Assembly: GCA_003640385.1 (NCBI GenBank)
Contig: RCAB01000674.1
Span: 1 to 27,515 of the forward strand
Direction of reading: 5' to 3'
DNA length: 27,515 nt
From: Setaria digitata
Lineage: Eukaryota > Nematoda > Chromadorea > Rhabditida > Setariidae
Positions within the stretch are counted from its first letter, which is position 1, and every line of letters starts with the position of its first letter. Positions 1 to 11,462 of this stretch are shown one piece after another. A program made the translations under genes and the position numbers. The notes below the pieces were generated by a model that ran no database searches, was not told where the DNA came from, and saw only the letters and a program-made list of their open reading frames with translations.

Positions 1-395
1 AGGTAACACTTACTAATTGATACCTGAGGATGTATACTTCAGCCATGTGAAAATTCATGATAAAGGATTCTCTCGGAAATTCTCCAGTTAGTGGACTACT
101 AGTAGTTTATATGCTGATAAAAAGTTCTATGAATGTGTTGGCATTTGTGAAAATACATTTAGTACGAAGTGTAGCTTCAGAAAGCATCAAAAAGAAAAAA
201 AAAAAAAAAAAAAAAACAAGCATAAGACAAATTAGCCAAAAACTTGATCTGAGTCGATGAATACAGTAGTTTTCCTTTGACCGAGATTAAGAGAGCAATT
301 CTTTTGGATTCATTGATATGATGATAAAAGCTGTCTTGGTAAAGGATTTTACACTGATAACGGTGATATAGTATACACATATCTCATCAGTCTAT
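1..395 (+). pseudogene. Degenerate C2H2 zinc-finger-like relic (partial)
   Basis: Three short plus-strand stretches read like pieces of C2H2 zinc fingers but cannot be joined into one open frame. At about 26-90 the frame gives VKIHDKGFSRKFSS and then a TAG stop. The same frame continues after the stop with KKFYECVGICENTF and CSFRKHQK, which has a Cys-x3-Cys pair and one His, until an A run near 189. At about 320-395 another frame gives CLGKGFYTDNGDIVYTYL, resembling the C-GKGF part of a finger with Tyr where His would be. The second zinc His is missing in each. This suggests a decayed gene, or the end of a gene lying left of the window, but chance resemblance in short peptides is possible. 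No function is proposed. Confidence 0.3.
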
Positions 396-1454
396 CTTTC
401 TCTATATTTTCTACTTTGATAATCATTGTTATACTTAAGTAAATTTTACACCCATCATAAGTATGACAACTGATGGAATATTTTCACTATCAGATGTGAC
501 GAATAGACTGTATTCTTTTCCATTAATGAGCACATATTTCCTCCGAAATTCTATCCATCTTTACAACTAAACATTTTATTTCATTTTTCTTCCTTTCTTT
601 GAATAATTTCGATATACTACAATGAAATGGAAATTTTTAGAAAAGATGATGCATTAAAGTGAAAGAAAAACATTATGATTGCTAAAAAAAAAAAAAAAAA
701 GATTGCGCAACTAAATGATAAAAGAATGTTGTATTTTGTATTTTAGTTGACAATTTCATCTTAATTTCACAGTTCATTAAAAGAAGCTTCGTGCATTTAG
801 CACCTCAAATGTTATCGCATTTGTCTAATTATTGCTATTTAGAGCATGAATTATAATGGGAATAAAATTGGATAATCATAGAAAAAAATTATCTTTCTGA
901 ATTTCACATCCTCGTCTATGTAAATTGGCCAGGATTATTGGAATTAAATTACACAACTCAATGATGCGAATTTTCATTTTTTTTTTTTTTTTTCTCAATG
1001 CGTGTATAAATGTTAAAATTGTTAAAATTGAATCTAAACTATCACTGTAAATTCTTCTTTATCCACCGCAAATACGTTTTAAATAACATTCTATCCATAG
1101 AATATAACTTCAGTACCGTATAATTCAAAAAAAAAAAAAAAAGTATATAAAAACAAAAATTGCATAATTAGAAAGGGAATAATCTGCATAATTTACTATA
1201 GAAAAAAAAAAGCATTTTTGCAAAAATTACAACATAATATTTTAGAAATGGAAAAAATTTAAATACAAAAATTCAATGGAAAGCAACAGTATCTTGGCAT
1301 ATAGCAACAAATATGTATAGTAAACAGCGTATTCAACGTTTTAGAAATTTGAAACTTTGAAAAATAACAAATTATAGAATAAAATTGAAAAATACAACGA
1401 TTGCATCGTAAGTATATCCCATTATAAAACGTGAATATTAATTATTTCAGAAAT

Positions 1455-2379
1455 TCAATGTAAACCAGTTGCATTTGAAATTTCGATAACAATTGGTTCC
1501 AGTGAATTTCTGAGATTTCGCAATGTTCCAATTGAAGCTGCTGGATTCGCAATAATGATTACAAAAAGTGGACTAATTTGAAGAATGACCAAAGTTGTTG
1601 TTTCGTAGCTGTAAATACAGCAGAAAAAAAAAAATAAGCATAATACTACTTATTAACTAATAACTAAAAAAAAAACCTATTGATAAACAACAGAACTGAG
1701 TGAAAGATAATGTTAGAGATCATATCAGAAAGTATTCTTTAATTAGCTAATTGGTAAATGAAAATATTTTCGGATAATCATTGATTAATAATAATTATTA
1801 ACGCAAAAAATATCATACAAAATGAATGATTCCATAAATTACCAAAAAAAAAAAAAAAAAAAAAAGTGAAATAAATACCAAAAAATAGCCGATTTTTGTT
1901 CACCAAGATTCAATTTAGGTATCTGTTCCATTGTTATTTGATTACTGTTGATTAGTTGCATTCGATTTCGCATATCTTCTTCTATTAATAAATTTGCAAA
2001 AAAAAAAGTTATTCAAAAAAAAGGGCATCAAAAAGAATTTTCAAATTACTAATCTTTGCATTTTTGAACTGTCTTAAAGGTAAAATATGATAAAATAAAA
2101 TACAAACCATACTCTTACACTTAATCCGAAATATGAAATTACTTCTGCTTAACCAGGGGAAAAAAAAAAAAAAAAAAAACATTTAAATTGGAAATTTTAT
2201 TAAGGGGAAAAAAGAAAAATTTGATTTAAATGAATAAACTCGTAATGAAGAATGCAGAAAACCGTGCCTCCGGACTCATTTACGCCGATAATTGGTACAC
2301 CTTCTCTATCCGTAATAAAAATATGTTGTACACCACGTGTACTCACCACTAACTTCTGCAGTGATTTCGTTATTTCCAT
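1455..2379 (-). CDS. LAMTOR3: LAMTOR3 (Ragulator subunit, MP1 homologue), three exons
   Basis: Roadblock/LC7-type subunit of the lysosomal Ragulator complex, which anchors Rag GTPases for mTORC1 activation and scaffolds MEK/ERK. Exons on the minus strand are 2379-2268, 1981-1879 and 1608-1455, giving about 122 residues (human has 124). Exon 1 carries VQHIFITDREGVPIIGV, matching the human HAIVVSDRDGVPVIKV region. Exon 2 ends PKLNLGEQKSAIF, and the next junction restores CYETTTLVIL, the counterpart of CYYNTYQVV. Exon 3 holds SPLFVIIIANPAASIGTL and ends at TGA 1457-1455. The start at 2379 aligns with the human start and lies 19 nt after a CAG acceptor; an in-frame ATG at 2421 would add 14 residues. 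The exon 2/3 junction (donor GTATTT, phase 2) is clean. The exon 1/2 junction has no in-phase GT donor and needs a GC donor after 2268. Pellino lies upstream in the same orientation. Confidence 0.9.
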
Positions 2380-2398
2380 TCCTCTTTCTTTCCTTACA

Positions 2399-2400
2399 CT
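2399..2400 (-). promoter_or_regulatory. Probable trans-splice acceptor before LAMTOR3
   Basis: Reading the minus strand, AATTGTCAG precedes a 19-nt leader and the chosen ATG at 2379. A 3' splice site this close to the start codon fits nematode spliced-leader addition. It could instead be an ordinary intron acceptor used with a start further upstream. Confidence 0.4.
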
Positions 2401-2622
2401 GACAATTTCATTTATGGGCAATTTTCATAATGAATGAAATTTTTCAAAAAAAAAAAAAAAAGTTTATGATGCAAATACAATAAGTCAACGATAGGACTAA
2501 TGCTAACAACTCACCAAAGGGATATGAAAAATTCTTCCCCTCCTTTTTGCCTTTTTTTTTTTTCAAAATTATTAATTTTACAGTTATCAACTTTTGACTT
2601 ATCTCTTTCTGGCATTTCCTAG

Positions 2623-3131
2623 ATGTACCTCACCTGCTACTCCATCTTTATCAAAAACTGAAGTATAAAATTACTACGAAAGCAATTCTAGCAGATGTAA
2701 TGCTGAAATCCGTCCATGAAGAAGGTACCATGAAAGATACGACGAAATTTTCAGTGAAAAAATCAAATTTGAGCAACTACTCGAAATGTAAAAATTAATT
2801 TCACTTAGACAAATTACCAATAATGAAACAACAACACAATAGAAATGCAGCCAATTCTTCGGTGTCATTATTTACAAACAACAATAAAAACTTTCATATC
2901 GAACGTCGTGGACAAATGCAATATAATTTGAAAAGCAGAAGAAATATCCCGGAAATACTGGTAAAACTTCCATTCTTTGTACATATTACCGTTCGAGAAA
3001 GAAGTGAAAGTAAAAAGGCGAAAATGACACGAATAAGGATAGAAAGTAGTAAGAGCTGGATTCACCTGGACATTCCTGCATCATGCAGTCAGAAAGCAAG
3101 AAAGCTAGTTATATCCTTACTGAAATCTTAA
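2623..3131 (+). CDS. Unrecognised possible two-exon gene, opposite strand to its neighbours
   Basis: A plus-strand block with less AT-biased composition than its surroundings. Frame 2623-2724 reads LYQKLKYKITTKAILADVML and beyond, after a CTAG acceptor. A donor GTACCATG at 2725 and an acceptor TTTCACTTAG at 2808 would remove 84 nt in matching phase (G plus AC). The second exon, 2809-3131, ends at a TAA and holds a basic protein with stretches such as IPEILVKLPFFVHITV and WIHLDIPASCSQKARKLV. The first start is unknown: ATG 2701 and ATG 2823 are both in frame, and an upstream exon is possible. I do not recognise the family and see no signal peptide or membrane segment. It sits between Pellino and LAMTOR3, both on the other strand, so it may be a nested or antisense gene or a chance ORF. 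Confidence 0.3.
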
Positions 3132-3846
3132 AAAACTAAAAAGAATCAATTACACTTCTAATTTCATTTGGATAAACCAAAATATTTTTTTTTTTTTTCA
3201 AAAAGAAAAGAAAATCATTGGCTGGACACTTTGCTTTAAATGTTCTCTCTTTCGAAGTCCTCCAAAATTTTGGAAAATCTCTCAAAACAAATGAAAAGTA
3301 AAAGATACAGGCATATATAAAGTAACTTATAATTAATAGCCAATTTTTACGTATGTGATATGAATACAACTAGATAAAACATGAAAAACAATATCTTTCG
3401 AAACTCCTTAAAATAATAAAACTTGATGTCTTATAATAAAAAAGAAAAAAAAGCACTATACATTTAAAGTTATGAGTGATCAAAATACTGACAATAGCAT
3501 GACAATAAAAAAATTTCATATCATGGCTTCAAGCACATTTAGTATAAACAAACATATTAATATCTTAAAATATATAAACAGCGGAAACTGCACAAAGTGC
3601 AGAAAAAGATCCCCTGCATAAAATGATCACATATACATAAGAAAATCTTTTACTTAACCGTTTTATAAAAATATTAGCTTGTTTGTTTATACCTGAAATA
3701 AACATTATTTGACATATTGACAGGAACATTTAAAAAATGCAGCCAGATGATTGTACTTCGACCGTTGATGGGAAAAAATATTCATGAAAAATATCCACGT
3801 ACAAGATATAACAGAAATCCTATACCATATAATATGCACTCAGAAA

Positions 3847-6800
3847 TTAGGAATCAGAGCAATGATCTTGGAAAATAAGTCTAACATATGGTTTTTCCAT
3901 TGATAGCAGTGATGTACAGAATGGACATACTGGATGGAAGCTACTCGTGCCATGCGGTAGCGGAATGCGGGACCAGTACCTAGAATCAGAATCTTAAAAT
4001 GAGACTTGCCGTTATTATTCTAATTTATTATGAAATTTGGTTAAGCATTTTCCGTTTATTCCTAATATTCCTAAAGTTTTATATTTTACACGCAAAACGT
4101 AATAAAAAGGCTTATGAAACAGCCAGATGATTTTTAAGACTTCTGATCGAAATTAACAAGATGAAAAACCAACCTCACTGTGGATAATGAAGCAACATGT
4201 CCACATGGATTGAAAGCATAATCTAATGCATCTGAATCAAGATGGAAAGCTGATTCCATTCCCATTACTAACTGAATTATTTTAGATGAATCTACCAAGC
4301 ATATTGGACATTTATACAGGATGCCACTATCACTCTTGTCATTTTTGCCCCACGCATGTTTCCCCTGTACATGGCCACAATTCAGATACACCTAAAAAAC
4401 AACAGATATTCGCGAAAATACTTCTCAATTTCTCTTAAAAAATGTAAAACAGTCTTACACTTTGTAAAACAAATAGGACCAAATGAAATGTTCTGACTAC
4501 AATCCGAACAGCAACTTCATTGACACTTAAAACCCCACTTTTATCAGTAATCTCTGCAGTGACGAGCGAACAGATTTATAATAATAAGGCGAGACTTACA
4601 TACGGTTGTCTAGAAGAACCATAAGTTTTCGCTGACTTTTTCCTTGGAATTACCAAAGTATTAAGGTTTACCGGACACTGAGGTTTTCCAGCATTGATTT
4701 CGTTAAGTCTGAAGGCGCTCAAGTAAAAAGCTCTAACATGCTAGAAGATTAGGTATGAAAAAGTAGTAATGAAAAACTATTACTTAAAATTTAGTTGAAA
4801 TTTTCAAATATAAGATTACATATAAAATACACCTTGACTCAAGTTCATTCCGGCATGGACTTCTCGCTAAGCCCTCAGCTGTTCTCCACAGAAGTGTTGC
4901 ACCACAAAGATCAATCAGTGTTCCATCCTGCAAATCAAGTTTTACACAATTTGAACAAATTCAGCTAAAAGCTCAATAATTTTTTTTCTTTGCTAATTTA
5001 ACAGCATTTCCAATCGCAATCTCAGCATACCTGTAATTCATTAGTTTCACCAGCTAATAACTCTCCTCGTTTGGTTGAAGATCGTGTTTCTCTCAAATTG
5101 TATATGTCACCATCAACAGAGACCTCACGCCATACAAACATCCCCAAATGATTTTCCGTGCTCATGTCGAAATCCTGAATCTATCTTTTTAATATCAAAC
5201 CTGATTAAAAGATCTTAATGAATATAGTTAAAATATAATATGAAAAAATTTTTGTGAAGCAAGGGAATTGGTTGAAAAATGGTATAATAGGTTCTGAGAA
5301 GGTCAAAATGCATGCAAAGGAACAAGAAGACTGTATAATTAATATTTCCTTCTTCATCACCAAAGATGCGCAGAACTGGATGTTAAATTTTCGCAAAGAA
5401 ATAATACGGTCTAAAACCTCAACTTTCGTTCCACTTTGTCCTTCATTAATTTAAGTTCTTTATCTTTCAACTTAATAAAATAGTAAATTAAAAAAGTTCC
5501 TGTTTGTTTTGTTCTATTTTTTTTTTTTTACACAAAAAACCAAATTAACAGAAAACTTGTTAAATATATGATTATTATTTCATTTGCGATAGAAAATGCC
5601 TATTTTAAGTTTCAGAACTCAAGATAACGAAATCAACTTAAAAAGACCAAAAGAAGTTCCTACTAGTCAGCAAAAAAGTACTTGTCTTTGCATGATATTT
5701 GGATGCAAAATAAGAATCCCATTTGTCGTAAGACCATCAATTTCACCATCACATTTTATCCATTTTGTTGCTTTTTCCTATAAATTGTTGGAGAAAATTG
5801 TAAAAAGCGCAGAGTTCAAAAAATAATAAGAGTCAAACGAGGATAATGGGTTTTTAGATCAGAGTGGAAATGTTTCAGTCAAAGAAGCATTATTCTTAAA
5901 AAATTTTTGAGAGAGGATTCTACTTCACTATGTGTAACAGAGAAAAAAGTGGGACAATCAATTAAAATATAAAGTGATGAATGGAATCCAATTTTTGGGA
6001 AAAAAAAAGAGAAAAAAGGAAAAAGGAAAGTATACTCCAAGAAAAATATTTCTCGAACTGTCAAAACCAGCTGCATATAAAAAAGCACGGTGAGGAAAGT
6101 CACGATCAATTTGTATCCGACAAGCATAACGGCTGATGGTAGAAGATATTGGTCGCTGGATGTTGGAGTGTGGATCTTTTCCAACTTCAGAGGCATCAAA
6201 CAAACCACCCTGAGGTCCTCGTTCGCTGTATGCTCCTACAATTGTTTTTCTTCTAAACTTTTCACAAAATTAATAAAAAAAGGACATGAAAGTTTACAGG
6301 TTATCCTACCGTAACATCTAGCAGTAAAAAGCTCACATGGTATTACTGATTGTTCTGTGTTGTGAAGTAGCACATTACAATTTAGATCCTTTTCATAAAG
6401 TAAAAACCTTCTTGTCAAAAATGCTACGCCCCACTCATTATCGTGCAACGATAATAACAGATTTATGTAAAATTATCCTTTAAAAATTATCACTGACTTA
6501 GATGAGAAACTACTAGTAGTGCAGTTGATAACAGACGGGGATGAATAAAAGAACCTGGATGAAGATGGTTAGCAGCAAGCCATGTATCTACAACAGTAAA
6601 GTCTATTTGCTCTTCGGAAGAACGACCAATCTGAAAGGAATATTGTTGCAACCAACATATTTCTAGTTTTGATGTTACGTTTTCCTTACCGCAGAGATGA
6701 AAATTGTTAAAAACTTCTTTCGAATTCCAATATGTCACGATATTTTAAATAAGCTAACAACAAAAAAAGGAAGGTTGTAAGGTTGATTCAAGTTAACTGA

Positions 6801-7875
6801 AATTAAATTTAAATCTACTGCTTGTTTTATCTAGAATCTAAGGGCTTGATAAATTACCTGAAACATATCTTTGTAAGGATCAGAGATATATTCTACAAGA
6901 ACTGTATGATTACGATTATAGGAATAGGAAACAACATGTCGCGATGCGTCGCGCACTATCTGAAACAAATTTTAAACTTTAAAAGACATTCCAGAGCGCT
7001 ACTTCATAAAACGATAGTCTTTCGGATATTTCTTTTAGAACAGTTTTTTTTTTTTAATCATAATCAGGTTTTAAAAGCTACAAATACGCACCTGACTCTG
7101 AGATGGCGGAATGCTCACCGAACTGCTTCGATCCTTTTTAATACCATTACCCGTTAATCGTTTGCGCAGTATCATTTTTGAGCGATGCTTACGGCCTTGA
7201 GCATAAGTGCTACTGCTTTCTAGAGTGCCATTGTAACTGCAGAAAACAAACAAATGATTTATTACAACTAGCTTCGTTATAATAATTTATTTTAATTATA
7301 TATGTGTAATTAAATATAGTAAAATATTCGTCATCACTACTATTATCCAATAAATAGCGAAACAAAATTTCTTGACAGTCAAAGAGAATCCTGATATGGA
7401 ACCAATTTTTTTTTTTCTTTTTTTAAGACATTCCTTAAAGAATATTGCTGCTCTGACACAATTTTTCATCCCGATCATTCAAAAAATTTGAGTGCTTCAA
7501 GTAACTTATATTCAAAATTTCTGTAAATGAAAGTTAAAATTAATGAACCTACAAAAGATGCTCAATCATTTAGGAACTGTATCGAATTGTGCTGGAACTA
7601 AAAGTTCTTTAAATTTATTGTTTTTGTGAAAGACATTCACGATGTCACCATTAATATCTAGAATTTAGAAATATTCAGCATTACTACAGCCTACAAAGTT
7701 TTACTTTAACATTTGAAATTAGGAAAAGAAAAAATATGGACGCTTACCCAAGCAAGACTAATTTACCATAAACACAGCCGATGTCACCTTCTAGAGACAT
7801 AATTGTCACATCATCATCACCATTCTTCAATGTATCATCCTTGTCATATGAAATAACAGAATCTTCCTCGGCCAT
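3847..7875 (-). CDS. Pellino-family E3 ubiquitin ligase, eleven coding exons
   Basis: Pellino proteins are RING-like E3 ligases that bind phosphorylated IRAK-type kinases through an FHA domain in innate signalling. Exons (minus strand): 7875-7748, 7236-7092, 6959-6858, 6630-6555, 6235-6036, 5777-5682, 5174-5031, 4927-4833, 4717-4600, 4391-4174, 3979-3847. They total 1455 nt and 484 residues (human PELI1 has 418), with all phases consistent. Landmarks: GKLVLLGYNGT near 37-47; a basic linker 55-75; FQIGRSSEE at 124-132 (FHA core); STISRYACRI near 182; YAAGFDSSRNIFLG at 204-217; DGLTTNGILILHP near 231; LCGATLLWRTAEGL near 304; KPQCPVNLNTL near 340. The C-terminal CHC2-type pairs are complete: CGHV 373, CPIC 396-399, CGHV 431, CPFC 459-462. 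The first-exon start 7875 follows a probable trans-splice acceptor; an in-frame ATG at 7983 would add 36 residues. The exon 4 donor is the least certain: 6555 keeps a conserved Pro-Gly, while GTCAGT near 6500 is a stronger-looking site. Confidence 0.95.
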
Positions 7876-7898
7876 GGATAATACCACTATTATACTAA

Positions 7899-7900
7899 CT
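7899..7900 (-). promoter_or_regulatory. Probable trans-splice acceptor before Pellino
   Basis: The minus strand reads TTTTTGTAATTCAG and then a 23-nt leader before the Pellino ATG at 7875. The pyrimidine-rich CAG acceptor so near the start favours 7875 over the longer in-frame start at 7983. Confidence 0.45.
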
Positions 7901-8427
7901 GAATTACAAAAAGCGATGGCACCACCTTGAACTACTGCTAACCGATAGCAGCAGCATTGCGTAAATAAAATCTCAGTATACATCAGACATTATTATTTCT
8001 ATTTGCTGCGCTTTGTGTGCCGCAATCTGCAATTCCAATTTTAACTCATTCCTACTGAAAAAAAAAAAAAAAATCCAGAATGATCACAAGAAAAAAATTC
8101 CAATTTACGCTCCAGAAATCGAGACTATCAAAGAGTGTAGCATTCTTAAAGCGATCGATTTAACAAACTACATAAATGATCGAAATATTGTGAAATTATA
8201 CGAATGAATCTGATGCTATGATATGTACACAACAAGTGGTGAATGCAGAGATTTTAACATGGCGTGTTAACAATTATATGCACATTAATAGTAAGTTTGA
8301 AAATGTTTGCAAAGACTAGTACAATAAGTTCCTAAATTAGTTAATTAATTAACATGATGAATAATCTGAAGCTAAGCTTATTCAGCAGTATCATATAATA
8401 ATAACAAACCAAAAAAAAATTGAAAAC

Positions 8428-8572
8428 CTTCCTACTACAGAAATTTCCACCAACAACTCCACCTCTACAGCGAAATGAACACAAACCCAAATTACACACT
8501 GGATTGTTTCCTAGAGGTTGCTATTCACGTTGCCATTTCCGTAGCATTTTGAGAATTTTTTTAATCTCTTGA
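8428..8572. other. Weak exon-like block, open on both strands
   Basis: This stretch is much less AT-rich than its surroundings. On the plus strand, after CTACTACAG, frame 8441-8572 is open for 43 codons (KFPPTTPPLQRNEHKPKLHT, then GLFPRGCYSRCHF) to a TGA. On the minus strand, frame 8520-8428 is open for 31 codons between an AG and a GGAAG/GTTTTC donor and has four cysteines (VCNLGLCSFRC, then NFCSRK). Neither reading matches a family I know, and at most one is real. Confidence 0.15.
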
Positions 8573-10272
8573 CATACTGTTACACAAATCTTATCAATCC
8601 CTCGTACTCTCTTCATTTTTCAAGCTATTATTGAAGTAAATTTTTTTTTTTTGTTTTTGTACATTTTTTAATTTTTATTTTTGCTATCTGTTCATAATTT
8701 TTTCTCTCAAATTTTCAGTTTCTACTTATTGACGTGTACCAATCATTTTTCCTTCTCCTTCTCTCTTAAAATATTTTATTTTAAATTTGTTAGATTTTAT
8801 TTTATGAAAAATATTTGCAAGAAGTCTAAAGTTTAAATGTATAATGATAAAAGGATTATTTAATGAATGACAGTGATTGTTTGCTATTTCATTTCATCAA
8901 TGATTGATTTTGCTCAAAATCATTATATGCAACACACGCATACAAAGGTTATATTTGTTCTTATGGCCTCGGTTTGATCGCATTTCTTTCGTTTTTTTTT
9001 TTTTTTTTTTTCTTAAAGCGAAGATTGTTTAATATATTCATTCGAAATTTTCATCAATTTTGGGTCATTTTTTTAAAAAATGTTTTGAATTTTCTCTTTT
9101 CGTTTCTTTTTTCATTTAAAAAATTCCAAAAATTGAAATGAATAAAATAGCGTTTCAATGAATGAAATATTTTTAAAAATATCCCTCACTATATTCTCTT
9201 CCAGTTAAAGACTAGTTAAGAGTATTGTAAATTTAGAATAGTTACATTTTAAATGCATTGTTAATATCATAATAGAGGAAAAAAGCGGATTAGAAATGAA
9301 ATGGCAATGAATGTTCGTTATCACTATTTCAGTACTCCGTAGCATTTCACGAAAAATTCTAATTAACTACTCGGTATCTTATATTTGTAACAAAATTATT
9401 TTTAAAGCAATTAGTTTTGCTAAAGTAAAAAATTGAAAAAAAAAAAAATTAAAATTAATTGAAGGTTTGTTCTTTTTAAACTATCCTGATCAGCAACAAC
9501 AGAAAAAACAAAACAAAACAAAGTTTTTTCTTTTTAGATGAATAAAAATTACGACATTTATATTTGCCAAGAGCAAGGCATTTAATTAAATTTTGTTTGG
9601 TAAAATAATTATTTACTTCTATTTATATGGGCAAAAATGAACGAAATTGGATTAGAAAGATTAATTTGGTTGTAAAAAAAGCAGAAAATTTTATAAAGTA
9701 ATAAGTGAAATTAGTGCTACTGTATATCATATACACGAGCTTTATACTATACTTCATATTCATATTCGGTAATTTGTTTGCAAAAAAAAAAATTATTTGA
9801 AAATTTATTTGCATTTTTTTTTCGAAAATTTTGAAACTAGGAGTTTTTTTGACGGATTTTTAAATTTAGGATATAACTATTAATCAAAATTCTTATATTT
9901 GAAAAGTAATTACTGCATGTAAAATAGTTTTATTTCATTTATAAATGCAAATATTTTTATTTATTTCTTTCTATCATTATCATTTATCACTTATCAGGTA
10001 CGAAAAATGCATAAAAACTTACATTCTGTAAATTAATTTTTAGCAAAGTTACGTAACATTACAATGAGTCAAAATGCTTAAACAAAATTTTATTTTTGCC
10101 ATTCAAAAATAAATAAATAAAAATCGCAAAAAAAAAAGAAATGTTAATATCAATTTTATGAAACAATTTTACAATATCGTGCAAGAAAATAATTTACATT
10201 AGTTTTTTTTTTTTTTTTTTTCTAAATTTCTTTTTTTCCCACCATTTTGTAACTGAAAACAGTAAACAATCG

Positions 10273-10455
10273 TTGGATATCAAATTAATTACTGATATGA
10301 AATTAATTACTGACTACAACGGAGATAGTAATTGGTGTGGAAGAAAAAGAAAAAGTGAACACTCCGAAGGGAATTCTATTTTAATAAATGTGCTAAAATT
10401 TTCGAACAAATTTTTAATTTTCGGAGCAGAAGATGCAGAAAATGAAACAAACTAA
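10273..10455 (+). other. Unrecognised 60-codon ORF
   Basis: A plus-strand ORF in an otherwise ORF-poor region. The middle, DYNGDSNWCGRKRKSEHSEG, is polar with a basic patch and uses a wider codon range than the flanking A/T runs. The start repeats (KLITDMKLITD), reflecting a short local DNA duplication. There is no recognised domain, no obvious partner exon and no signal peptide. A chance ORF is the default reading. Confidence 0.15.
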
Positions 10456-10627
10456 TTCATTTTAGAATTAACGAAAATTTAAATTTTTTTTTTTCTTCAA
10501 CAGAAAGGCAACGATTGGTCAAAGAGTAGGCAAGCAGGTGGTTGTTGTAAAATGAATAATGTTGAAATTTTTAAAATCTATTTCCAGTAAATCAATGATT
10601 GCATTCTATGCTTAAATTTATTCGTTT

Positions 10628-10658
10628 GAAAGAAAAAAAAAAATTTTTTTTTTCTTTC
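10628..10658. repeat. A-run/T-run hairpin
   Basis: GAAAG plus eleven A, then ten T plus CTTTC, forming a near-perfect inverted repeat with 15-bp arms. Confidence 0.6.
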
Positions 10659-11462
10659 ATTTGTGCAAATTTTGCTAATCAAATGAATTCATCCGAACAA
10701 ATAGACGAGAAAGAAAAAATAAAAAAAAAAATGTATTAATTAAAATGAAACTAATTAAATGCATTTTGAAAGAATATCGATGCGAATCGATAGCGAATAG
10801 CTACAAACTTGATAAAATTAGCACTGCAAAATAAAATTTAATAATGAAATAGCTGTCTGGTTGAGAGAGAAAAAAAAAAAAAAAGAAAAAATTACTGAGG
10901 AATAGACGATGCATTATTTTAATTTAATTCTTATTTTATTCTATTTTCATCTACGATGAGCTTTCAAAAATTTTGCAAAAAAAAAAAAAAAAATGGATAG
11001 GAGGAGAGAAAATGAACGAAATATTGCTATTTATTAAAATATTTAAGCAACTTTTGTTGTTTTTACTTTTTTTTTTTCGTCTATTTCAAATTTTAAAATT
11101 TTCTTTTTTATTTTTTTTTTCTTTTTAACTAAAAATGTCGCTAGCAGTACTTGATATGATCATTCAAATTTGCAACAAGAGTATTTCTTTGCTGAGATTT
11201 CGAATTTGCAATTCCTTTAAAAGCTTAAAAGAAAAAAAAAAAAAGAAGAAAAGAATAAAATTATTGGAAAAATAAAAAAAACCAAATATGTGAGCACTAA
11301 CAAGCAACTTATTTTCCAATTTCAGTTTAACCTATCAATCTGAAATGAAATTTTGAAAATCAATTTTTGCTAATTCGAAGGAAAATTTTGTTGAATTTAG
11401 AAAAAAAAAAAAAAAAAAGGACAGAAATGATACCAAAAGAAAAGAGAAATGACGAATAAAAG

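Noticed and set aside
3136..3369. 77-codon minus-strand ORF
   Set aside because: Phe/Lys/Ile-rich translation of an AT-rich stretch with T runs, and no motif.
5254..5454. 66-codon plus-strand ORF inside a Pellino intron (ends TFVPLCPSLI)
   Set aside because: It looks moderately coding-like but has no recognisable motif, no partner exon and lies wholly in an intron of a confident gene.
5596..5826. Plus-strand ORFs at 5596-5826, 6090-6314 and 6822-7157
   Set aside because: They are antisense shadows of confident Pellino exons.
5879..6208. 109-codon minus-strand ORF
   Set aside because: It is the wrong frame over the 6235-6036 Pellino exon and its intron; the neighbouring frame carries the conserved FHA sequence.
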